From NCBI GenBank assembly GCA_002363575.1, contig DEWI01000112.1, positions 8,824-18,873 on the forward strand: a stretch of DNA of 10,050 nucleotides. The letters are read 5' to 3'. Each line of letters begins with the position of its first letter. The stretch's first letter is position 1. The translations under genes and the position numbers were made by a program. This document shows positions 1 through 6,054 of the stretch, piece after piece. This DNA comes from Verrucomicrobia bacterium UBA3214 (GTDB lineage Bacteria; Verrucomicrobiota; Kiritimatiellia; RFP12; UBA1067). The notes under the pieces are model-generated. The model was not told the DNA's origin, did no database searches, and saw only the letters and a program-made list of their open reading frames with translations.

Positions 1-1199
1 ACGCGCTCTTCGGCTACTTCAAAGGCGCGGCTATGATGAGGAAATGTTGCCAATGTGAAAATGTTGCCAATACCAATGCCCAATCCGCCGACGCCAAGGA
101 TATGTCGGACAAATTGGAAAATGGCAACATTGGAATTGGCAACACTGACATATTGGCAACATTATCAAAGGCCGCCGCGATGCCGACCGATTACTGCTTC
201 CCGAACAGGCTGGAGGAAGTGGAAGTCTTGAAGATCGCCGCCGCCGCCGCGCCCGGCCACGCGAACACCTGGTACTACCTCGGCTGCGCGGAGTGGAACC
301 TCGACCGCAAAGACGACGGCCTCGCCGATTGGAAAAAGTGCGTCGCGCTCGCGCCGCGCCATGCGCTCGCGCTCAGGTGCATCGGTTTCGCGCTCTCGCA
401 CCCTGGGACGTATTTCACCAACACGGGGGTTCCTTCGGGCGTCGCAAGCCGCGAAGCCTATGAATATTATTTGATGTCGCTCGAGGCGGATCCGGGCAAT
501 TTCCGCACGCTCGACGAAGCCGGCAAGCTCGCCGAAAAGCTCAAGCTCCCGGCGACGGAGCGCCTCGCGCTCATGGAGAAGTACCGCGACACGGTCTATA
601 AGTACGATCCATGCGTCCTTCGCCTCGCCTACACCTTCAACGCGGTGGGCCGCTACGCCGAGGCGCACGAAATCCTCACCACTCGCCGCTTCCACGTCTG
701 GGAAGGCGCCGACGGGCTCCTCGCGCCGTTCGTCGAAAGCTGCATCGGCCTCGGCAAGGCCGCCATGGCCCGCGGCGACTACGCGACGGCGCTGAAGTTC
801 TTCGCGGAATCCACCACATACCCCGCCAATCTCCAGGCGGGACGCCCCGGCGACGCCGGCACGGAGCCGAAGAGCCGCTACTTCATGGCGCAGTGCAAGA
901 AGGCCTTGGGCGACGCGGTAGGCTATCGCGCCGAACTCGAAAACTCCCTCAAAGGCTGGATTCACGCCGGCGAAATGGATTACTGGCGCGTCAAGGCGCT
1001 GCGCGAACTCGGACGCGACGCGGAGTGCGCCCCGCTGATCGCCGAACTCAAGACGGCCATCGCCGAGCTTGAAGCCCCGCAGCCCCAGATCATCAACGCC
1101 TACGCCAAATTCGCCGGCGACAACTCGGCGATGGAGCGCGCCGCCAAGGCTCGCGAGAAAGCCGGCGAACTCCGCGCGCTCCTCGCCGAACTAGAGTAG
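1..1199 (+). CDS. TPR protein of the DUF5107 type, C-terminal part (5' end outside the window)
   Basis: The frame is open to the left edge; ten residues (ALFGYFKGAA) precede the first Met at 33, so the true start lies upstream and the Met at 33 is probably internal. The protein is rich in Ala and Leu helical hairpins typical of tetratricopeptide repeats, for example around WYYLGCAEWNLDRKDDGLADWKKC and GRYAEAHEIL. The stretch RRFHVWEGADG followed by a TPR with YPANLQAG matches my memory of the C-terminal half of DUF5107-containing proteins, which carry the consensus RrFhpWEGGEG. Proteins of this family are thought to be protein-interaction scaffolds; the substrate or partner is unknown. Oddly, residues from about Cys5 to Leu44 (counted from the Met at 33) are low-complexity, Asn/Cys-rich and encoded by an AT-rich palindromic insertion. 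Family alignment then resumes at SKAAAMPTDYCFPNRLEEVEVL. The gene ends 47 bp before the convergent ATPase gene, with no clear terminator between them. Confidence 0.75.
   Translation, partial: ALFGYFKGAAMMRKCCQCENVANTNAQSADAKDMSDKLENGNIGIGNTDILATLSKAAAMPTDYCFPNRLEEVEVLKIAAAAAPGHANTWYYLGCAEWNLDRKDDGLADWKKCVALAPRHALALRCIGFALSHPGTYFTNTGVPSGVASREAYEYYLMSLEADPGNFRTLDEAGKLAEKLKLPATERLALMEKYRDTVYKYDPCVLRLAYTFNAVGRYAEAHEILTTRRFHVWEGADGLLAPFVESCIGLGKAAMARGDYATALKFFAESTTYPANLQAGRPGDAGTEPKSRYFMAQCKKALGDAVGYRAELENSLKGWIHAGEMDYWRVKALRELGRDAECAPLIAELKTAIAELEAPQPQIINAYAKFAGDNSAMERAAKAREKAGELRALLAELE
42..164. repeat. In-frame palindromic element inside the TPR gene
   Basis: Two 37-nt arms, 42-78 and 128-164, are inverted repeats matching at 31 of 37 positions by direct comparison. 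Each arm carries two copies of an 11-mer with a 17-bp period: ATGTTGCCAAT at 44 and 61, and its complement ATTGGCAACAT at 152, with a one-base variant at 135. A further partial copy starts at 121. The loop (79-127) contains a smaller stem, CCGAC at 88-92 with GTCGG at 104-108. The block is AT-rich against GC-rich flanks. Its length, 123 nt, is a multiple of three, and it contains no stop in the gene's frame. It resembles in principle the palindromic elements known to insert within genes, such as the Rickettsia palindromic elements, but I do not recognise this one. Confidence 0.8.
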
Positions 1200-1246
1200 C
1201 CGGCAAATACGTCCAAAGCGGAAAACGGTCAATGCACGAAATGCGA

Positions 1247-2383
1247 CTAGAACAGGTTCCCGGACCACAGGCGGTCGATAAACTCCCTCCACGGGAGGAT
1301 GGCTATGCCATCGACTTCGCGCGGCCGCGGCTCGTCCGAGACGAGGATGCGGTGGCGCCAGGCGCCTTCGTCGCCGATGGCGGCAAGCCCCTTCATGTCG
1401 CTTTTCGTCGCGCTTCGCGTCGTCTTGACTTCGATTGCGACTTCGTCGTTCACGACGAAATCCACTTCGAGGTTCGTGCGGGTGCGCCAGTAGGAGATTT
1501 CCGCATCGCGCCTGAGCGCGTCGGCGTAGGACGAGATTTCGTGCATCACCCAGTTCTCGAAGGCATGCCCGTATTCCGGCGTCCCGCGAACGAGCTTCTT
1601 GCGTCCCGAAAGGCGGCGCGCCACTCCCGTGTCGAACATATAGAACTTGGCAGTCTCCACCGTCTTGCGCGAGCGCCCCTTGCGCCACGCCGGAACTTCG
1701 CTTGCGAGAAGGGTGTCTTTGAGAATCTTGAAATATTCCTGCACGGTGCTGCGCGGAATCTGCGCGTCGGATGCGATGGATTGGAAGTTCACCTGTTCGC
1801 CGTTGGTGAGGGCGGCGACTTCGAGAAAGCGGCTGAACGCCGGGAGGTTTCTCGTCGCCCCCTCCTGCATGATTTCCTGTTCAAGATAGAGCGAGACGTA
1901 TCCGGCGAGATCCTCCTCCGGATCGTCGGAAAACCAGATGCCCGGCACGAGACCGTAGTTGATCGCGCGGTCGAGTTCGAAGGCGTTGCCGAGTTCGCCG
2001 GCCGAAAAGGGGTGCAGATTCCTGATTCTCGCACGCCCGCCGAGGAGATTGACGCCGCCCTTGCGAAGTTTGCGCGCGCTCGAGCCTGTCAAAAGGAATC
2101 GCTTTCCCTTTTCTTCGATGAGGCGGTGGACTTCATCGAGCAGGGAAGGCATCTTCTGTATCTCGTCGATGACTATGGGGCGCTCGTCGCGGCAGGTCTC
2201 GTCGATGTAGTTCGGATTTCTCGCCAGATGTGCAAACGTATCACCGGAAAGAAGGTTGAATACATGCGCAGCCGGCATCGTTTCTCGTACAAGAGACGAC
2301 TTGCCGCATTGGCGCGGGCCGAAAAGAAAGCACGACTTTGTTTCAAGCACGCCGGCGACATCGAGTTTTCGCGCAATATACAT
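1247..2383 (-). CDS. AAA_14 / DUF4143 family ATPase
   Basis: Starting from the Met at 2383 the product has 378 residues, the usual length for this family. The N-terminal AAA_14 domain has Walker A GPRQCGKSS at about 22-30, Walker B PIVIDEIQ at about 69-76, and a sensor-like LLTGSS at about 97-102. A helix-turn-helix-like stretch (SIASDAQIPRSTVQEYF, about 202-218) follows. The C-terminal DUF4143 domain carries FENWVMHEI, then EVDFVV (about 306-311) and EVK (about 318-320), which resembles the PD-(D/E)XK nuclease fold. I chose 2383 over the longer frame start at 2419 because AGAGGG lies six bases upstream of it, with a promoter just beyond. These ATPases are very common, multi-copy and poorly understood; defence, toxin-antitoxin-like and mobile roles have been suggested for relatives. 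No partner gene is adjacent. It is transcribed away from the glycan-enzyme block and looks intact. Confidence 0.9.
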   Translation of the reverse strand: MYIARKLDVAGVLETKSCFLFGPRQCGKSSLVRETMPAAHVFNLLSGDTFAHLARNPNYIDETCRDERPIVIDEIQKMPSLLDEVHRLIEEKGKRFLLTGSSARKLRKGGVNLLGGRARIRNLHPFSAGELGNAFELDRAINYGLVPGIWFSDDPEEDLAGYVSLYLEQEIMQEGATRNLPAFSRFLEVAALTNGEQVNFQSIASDAQIPRSTVQEYFKILKDTLLASEVPAWRKGRSRKTVETAKFYMFDTGVARRLSGRKKLVRGTPEYGHAFENWVMHEISSYADALRRDAEISYWRTRTNLEVDFVVNDEVAIEVKTTRSATKSDMKGLAAIGDEGAWRHRILVSDEPRPREVDGIAILPWREFIDRLWSGNLF

Positions 2384-2389
2384 GGCTTT

Positions 2390-2395
2390 CCCTCT
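2390..2395 (-). promoter_or_regulatory. Ribosome binding site of the AAA_14/DUF4143 gene
   Basis: On the - strand AGAGGG lies six bases upstream of the ATG at 2383. It decides the start in favour of MYIARKLD over the upstream in-frame Met at 2419, which would also overlap the likely transcription start. Confidence 0.65.
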
Positions 2396-2417
2396 GGTTT
2401 TTCCACGAACGCCGCAC

Positions 2418-2447
2418 ATTGTAGCATAAACGCCTCTGGCTCGTCAA
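2418..2447 (-). promoter_or_regulatory. Sigma70-like promoter of the AAA_14/DUF4143 gene
   Basis: Reading the - strand, TTGACG (2447-2442) is followed by an 18-bp spacer and then TACAAT (2423-2418). Both boxes are one mismatch from the bacterial consensus. Predicted transcription would begin near 2411, about 28 nt before the ATG at 2383, leaving room for the ribosome binding site at 2390-2395. Two palindromes lie directly upstream of the -35 box. Confidence 0.6.
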
Positions 2448-2451
2448 TGGC

Positions 2452-2511
2452 AAATCGCCGACAGAGCTGGCGATTTTGCAGTAAAATCGCCGACGGTGCT
2501 GGCGATTTTAC
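2452..2511. repeat. Two tandem palindromes upstream of the ATPase promoter
   Basis: Palindrome 1 has arms AAATCGCC (2452-2459) and GGCGATTT (2469-2476) with a 9-nt centre. Palindrome 2 has perfect 11-nt arms, GTAAAATCGCC (2481-2491) and GGCGATTTTAC (2501-2511), with a 9-nt centre. As direct repeats, 2452-2477 and 2484-2509 match at 24 of 26 positions, with a 32-bp offset, close to three helical turns. The first palindrome ends five bases from the -35 box of the divergent ATPase gene and about 180 bp upstream of the GH20 gene. They may be operators, a structured RNA or a repeat linked to the ATPase; the sequence alone does not decide. The remaining bases of 2384-2654 hold nothing else I can name. 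Confidence 0.8.
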
Positions 2512-2654
2512 ATCTGGCGGCGTGCGCAGGCATCCCGGATATTTAAATTGTCCCGGAGGCGCGGAGCATGAGAGGGTCAAGGCATCAAATTTTCTTTTTG
2601 TGCAGTCGCCGCCGTGCCTCGCAGAAAGAATAGAGCAAAGAAAGAGCAATAGAC

Positions 2655-4133
2655 ATGGTAAAAACATTTGAATACAAGGTTTATGCCGCTTGCGCGGCGG
2701 TGCTGGCGCTGACGCTTTCCGCGATGGCGTCGATGCCGCTATTGCCGAAACCGGCGGAGTGCCGCTTCACCGGCGGGACGTGCCGCAACGCGGCGGTAAA
2801 GACGGCGATCGACAAGTCGATACCGCCGCAGGGATACGCGCTTTCGGTCGCGCCGGGCGGAATAACGATCAAATCTTCGGACGAGGCCGGCGCTTTCTAC
2901 GCGCGCATGACGCTCCGCCAGCTGGAGACGAAAGACGCGAAGGGGAAGAACGTTTCGTATCCAAATTGCGAGATAAAGGACGCGCCGGCGTTCAAGTGGC
3001 GCGGCATGATGCTGGACGAAGCGCGGCATTTCTTCGGCAAGGCTGTCGTGCGCGAGCTTCTGGAGCGCATGGCGCAATACAAGCTCAACGTCTTCCACTG
3101 GCATTTGACGGACAATCAAAACTGGCGCATCGAGATTCCGGAGTTCCCGGAACTGACGAAGCGCGGCATCTGGCGCGAAGGGCGCTGCGAAAGCGAATCC
3201 CCGCTGTATTACACGGAAAAGGACATCAAGGAGATACTCGAATTCGCGAAGGCGCGCCACATAACCGTCGTGCCGGAAATCGACTTTCCAGGGCACTTGG
3301 GCGCGGCGCTCCGCGCGTATCCGCAATTCGCCTGCGGCGCCGGCAAGAAGAATATATTGTGCCTTGGCAATCCCGAAGCGGTCGCGTTCGCCGAAAAGGT
3401 CCTCGATAGAGTCTGCGGGCTTTTCCCCGGCGAAGTGATCCATATCGGCGGCGACGAATGCCCCGTGATGAATTGGGAGAAGTGCCCGAAATGCAAGGCG
3501 CTCATGGCGCGCGAGGACATCGGAGCCGTGAAGGGCCTGCAGCCGTGGCTCACGCGCCGCCTCGCCGCGCATATCAAGACGAAGGGCAAGCGGATTTCCG
3601 GCTGGGAGGAGATCGCCGTAGGCCTCGGCAAGCTCGACAAACGGGGCGAGAGCGAAAATCTCGCCTCCCTGCCAGAAGAGTATCTGCCGCCGAAGTCTTC
3701 GCTCGTCATGGGCTATCACACGAAGCCTGCGGCGCTCGCCGCGAATACCGGCTTCGACGTCGTCAGCTGCCCGACTTGGCATTGCTACTTCGACTACCAG
3801 CAGAAGCTGCCCGAAGATCCCCATCGCTACCATCGCCCGGACATAAGGTGGTGCCCGCTCGAATCCGTTTACAACTTCGATCCCTACGAAGGCGTGAATC
3901 CCCAGGCGCGCGGACGCATCGCGGGAGTGGAATGCTGCAGCTGGACGGAGAAGACGCGCAACGTCACCGAACTCGAATGGAAAATCTGGCCGCGCACGCT
4001 GGCCTTCGCCGAAGTCGCATGGCGCAACGAAGAGCCGCCGAAGCGCGACTTCAAGGAGTTCTGCGAGCGCGCCGCCGCGCACCGCCGCCGCCTCCTCGCC
4101 GAGCACGTCAATTGCGCGCCTGTCGGGCGATAA
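2655..4133 (+). CDS. GH20 beta-N-acetylhexosaminidase, secreted
   Basis: The 492-residue product should remove terminal beta-linked GlcNAc or GalNAc from glycan non-reducing ends by the substrate-assisted mechanism of family GH20. An N-terminal hydrophobic stretch (residues 9-25, ending in a SAMA-type cleavage site) indicates export. A shortened GH20b-like domain (about 28-105, with PPQGYALSV and DEAGAFYARMTLRQL) precedes the catalytic barrel. Barrel motifs visible are LDEARHFF (120-127), HWHLTD (148-153), PEIDFPGH (207-214) and the catalytic pair D267-E268 in HIGGDECP, followed by substrate-pocket aromatic residues in CPTWHCYFDY (about 372-381) and SWTEKTRN (about 429-436). The accessory domain is clearly shorter than in typical members, but all catalytic motifs are intact. 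It has a close paralogue in the C-terminal half of the protein at 6055-8712. The start at 2655 is the only one that retains the signal peptide; the ribosome binding site is weak (AAAGAG, about nine bases upstream). Confidence 0.93.
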   Translation: MVKTFEYKVYAACAAVLALTLSAMASMPLLPKPAECRFTGGTCRNAAVKTAIDKSIPPQGYALSVAPGGITIKSSDEAGAFYARMTLRQLETKDAKGKNVSYPNCEIKDAPAFKWRGMMLDEARHFFGKAVVRELLERMAQYKLNVFHWHLTDNQNWRIEIPEFPELTKRGIWREGRCESESPLYYTEKDIKEILEFAKARHITVVPEIDFPGHLGAALRAYPQFACGAGKKNILCLGNPEAVAFAEKVLDRVCGLFPGEVIHIGGDECPVMNWEKCPKCKALMAREDIGAVKGLQPWLTRRLAAHIKTKGKRISGWEEIAVGLGKLDKRGESENLASLPEEYLPPKSSLVMGYHTKPAALAANTGFDVVSCPTWHCYFDYQQKLPEDPHRYHRPDIRWCPLESVYNFDPYEGVNPQARGRIAGVECCSWTEKTRNVTELEWKIWPRTLAFAEVAWRNEEPPKRDFKEFCERAAAHRRRLLAEHVNCAPVGR

Positions 4134-4167
4134 AGAATTTTGGTTAAAGCCAATAGCAAAACCATAA

Positions 4168-4172
4168 AGGAG
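4168..4172 (+). promoter_or_regulatory. Ribosome binding site of the LamG-like gene
   Basis: AGGAG lies seven bases before the ATG at 4180. Only 46 bp separate this ATG from the preceding GH20 stop, so the two genes are probably co-transcribed. I see no terminator or promoter in the gap. Confidence 0.65.
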
Positions 4173-4179
4173 AAGAACA

Positions 4180-5850
4180 ATGAAAAAGATGCAGATGAAA
4201 GCGGGATTGCTCGTGATATGCGCCCTGGGGGCGGGTGGAGGGATGGCCTCCACCGTCGCCTACTGGCCGCTCGCCGGCGAAAACGGAGTGAGGACGACGA
4301 CGGAAACAGTCTTCGCCAACGAGGGAGACGGCGGAACGATGGACGCCGTGCCGATTTCAATCAAGACAGGCGTTGGTGAGACGGGCATAGGGGATGGAGG
4401 TTCCACCTATTGTCCAATCGGAACAAATGCTTTCCCTTTGGCGTACGGCGTGTATGATCCGGTTGCGGGTACGAACCGCTCTGCCGCGACAGGGCTTTAT
4501 TTCCAAGGTATCAAATCTTCGCATTGCGGATCGTTACGTGTCGTCGATCCCGATGCGCTTAAAGTATCGAACTTCACAGTTGAGTACTTCATGAAGCCCG
4601 ATGCTTCCAAAAAAACCACATGGCAGTGGATGGTCGTCATGCCGCTGCTGCTCAAAAACTCGGACGGAACGCGTGTCACAGGTTGCGAAAGCTGGGGTAT
4701 GGCATTCGGCAACAATGTCACGCCTTCAACGGGTGGTAGAATTAATAAGTCGGGGTTGTTCTGGATGCGTTTTTCCACGACGAATTCGGTTGGCGACTCT
4801 GCTGCAAGCGAGATACCGAGGAGTCTTGTCAAGGCCTTGGACTGCTTTGACAACAGATGGCATCATATAGCCGTCACCGTTTCCAACGGGGTGGATATCG
4901 GGTTGTATCTCGACTATGGATTGGTTGCAACGGCTACGATTGCCAACCCAATTGAATTCGCGCCGGACGGCGACCTCTACATCGGCGGATCGCCGCACAA
5001 CGACAACGCTTACTATGGCTCTATGGCGCACTTACGTATTTCCGACGAGGTGCTGCCGACCGAGAAGTTCCTGCATTTCACACGCACGGAAAGAGCGGCG
5101 GATGAAGCGAGTGACACGTTCCTTCACATCAACTTCGAACCGGTTGATGGCATTTCGACCAACAACATCGCATTCAATCAGGCTGCGACTGGCCCCGCTG
5201 TCCATTTCGGCGCGACGAACAACACGTCCGTTGCCGGCTATGCGAAGTTCGTTTCTGAAGTATATACAAATAAACTTTACGCATCGCGCCGTGATTACAA
5301 TGGGTACGACAACTTGTGTTCCTTCAGCCGCACTAACAACTCCGCCGGCGATCCATTCTTCTCGTGGCTGCCGCCGGATGATGTGTTCCACGATTCGTCA
5401 TTTACCGTTGAGTTCTTCATGAACACCTCAAGTTTCTCGGCATGGACACATCTTTTCAAGCGTCGCGTGGACGCCAACGATACCGAGGTCCAGTTCTGGA
5501 TCGGCGGCTTGAATACGGCCAATAGGTTGAAGTGCGATTTCGGTGGACAGACGATTACAGACACATCGTCAATAGGCGACAGCAAATGGAATCATATCGC
5601 GGTCGTGTATGACAAGCCTAATCGCAAATTGGCGTTCTACCGCAATTGGAGCAAGATAGGCGAGAGAACAGTGACCGAGTCAAGCATTAAAGGGGCGACA
5701 GTAAAGCCGATAACAATTGCCGGTTGTACTCCTTCGGGAACAACATACACAGGCTTGATGGATGAAATCCGTATCACGAAGCGCGCACTGACGGACAGGG
5801 AGTTCTTGAGTCCAAAGCGGCCCAAGGGGCTGATGATCATCTTCCAATAA
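4180..5850 (+). CDS. Secreted protein with two LamG/concanavalin A-like domains
   Basis: The 556-residue product has a signal peptide (charged MKKMQMK, then a hydrophobic core to about Ala23). Two laminin-G-like beta-sandwich repeats follow. The first covers about 100-300, with FTVEYFMKP (132-140), RWHHIAVTV (226-234) and the end signature YYGSMAHLRISDEVLPTEKFL. The second covers about 315-545, with FTVEFFMN (408-415), KWNHIAVVYD (469-478) and TGLMDEIRITKRALTDREFL. The spacing of these three signatures is that of LamG_3 domains, which bind carbohydrates or mediate adhesion. No catalytic residues are evident, so I infer a binding or surface role beside the GH20 enzymes. Base composition is visibly poorer in GC and codon use more mixed than in the flanking enzyme genes, which may reflect a different origin. 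The C-terminus (KRPKGLMIIFQ) stops where the frame reopens directly after the TAA, so the natural end is uncertain. Confidence 0.8.
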   Translation: MKKMQMKAGLLVICALGAGGGMASTVAYWPLAGENGVRTTTETVFANEGDGGTMDAVPISIKTGVGETGIGDGGSTYCPIGTNAFPLAYGVYDPVAGTNRSAATGLYFQGIKSSHCGSLRVVDPDALKVSNFTVEYFMKPDASKKTTWQWMVVMPLLLKNSDGTRVTGCESWGMAFGNNVTPSTGGRINKSGLFWMRFSTTNSVGDSAASEIPRSLVKALDCFDNRWHHIAVTVSNGVDIGLYLDYGLVATATIANPIEFAPDGDLYIGGSPHNDNAYYGSMAHLRISDEVLPTEKFLHFTRTERAADEASDTFLHINFEPVDGISTNNIAFNQAATGPAVHFGATNNTSVAGYAKFVSEVYTNKLYASRRDYNGYDNLCSFSRTNNSAGDPFFSWLPPDDVFHDSSFTVEFFMNTSSFSAWTHLFKRRVDANDTEVQFWIGGLNTANRLKCDFGGQTITDTSSIGDSKWNHIAVVYDKPNRKLAFYRNWSKIGERTVTESSIKGATVKPITIAGCTPSGTTYTGLMDEIRITKRALTDREFLSPKRPKGLMIIFQ

Positions 5851-6036
5851 TTGGTCGCAAGGGAGGCGAGTGAACGCGACGAGGAGAGGCTTTCTTGCGG
5901 GAAGTGCGGCGTGACAACGCTTGAAATCCCCAAGGCGGAGCTGCCGCCCGGCAAGGAACTTACCTTCGCCGCACGTCCGCTTTCCTCGCTCGGAACGGCA
6001 GGCAAGGCGATAAAGGCGAATTGCAACATTTCATAA
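5851..6036 (+). pseudogene. Possible C-terminal remnant of another protein, in frame after the LamG stop
   Basis: Directly after the TAA at 5848-5850 the same frame stays open for 61 codons and ends at TAA 6034-6036. The only start would be a TTG abutting the preceding stop, with no convincing ribosome binding site. The peptide, including TTLEIPKAELPPGKELTF and SSLGTAGKAI, reads like the last strands of a fibronectin- or Ig-like beta-sandwich domain. I recall similar ends on secreted metallophosphoesterases, but I cannot confirm this. It is GC-rich, unlike the LamG gene before it. Options are a decayed gene tail left by a deletion, a natural extension of the LamG protein cut by a nonsense mutation, or chance. 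A gene remnant seems most likely. Confidence 0.35.
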
Positions 6037-6043
6037 ACGATAC

Positions 6044-6047
6044 GGAG
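6044..6047 (+). promoter_or_regulatory. Ribosome binding site of the M14-GH20 fusion gene
   Basis: GGAG lies seven bases upstream of the ATG at 6055. This supports the start that gives a signal peptide. Confidence 0.55.
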
Positions 6048-6054
6048 TCCGAAA

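Noticed and set aside
1200..1246. Terminator between the convergent TPR and ATPase genes
   Set aside because: I see no stem of useful length with a U-tract on either strand.
2452..2511. CRISPR array
   Set aside because: There are only two repeat units, separated by about six bases, with no spacers of normal length and no cas genes.
2481..2511. Rho-independent terminator
   Set aside because: The T-run is part of the stem and is not followed by a U-tract, and the site lies between two divergent gene starts where no transcript needs to end.
1232..2671. + strand reading frame across the ATPase gene (479 codons)
   Set aside because: It is antisense to a clear AAA_14/DUF4143 protein, runs through the promoter and palindromes, and shows no family motif.
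2739..4253. Long - strand reading frame opposite the GH20 gene (504 codons)
   Set aside because: It mirrors the codon structure of the GH20 gene, has Arg/Ala-rich content with no recognisable domain, and the + strand gene has intact catalytic motifs.
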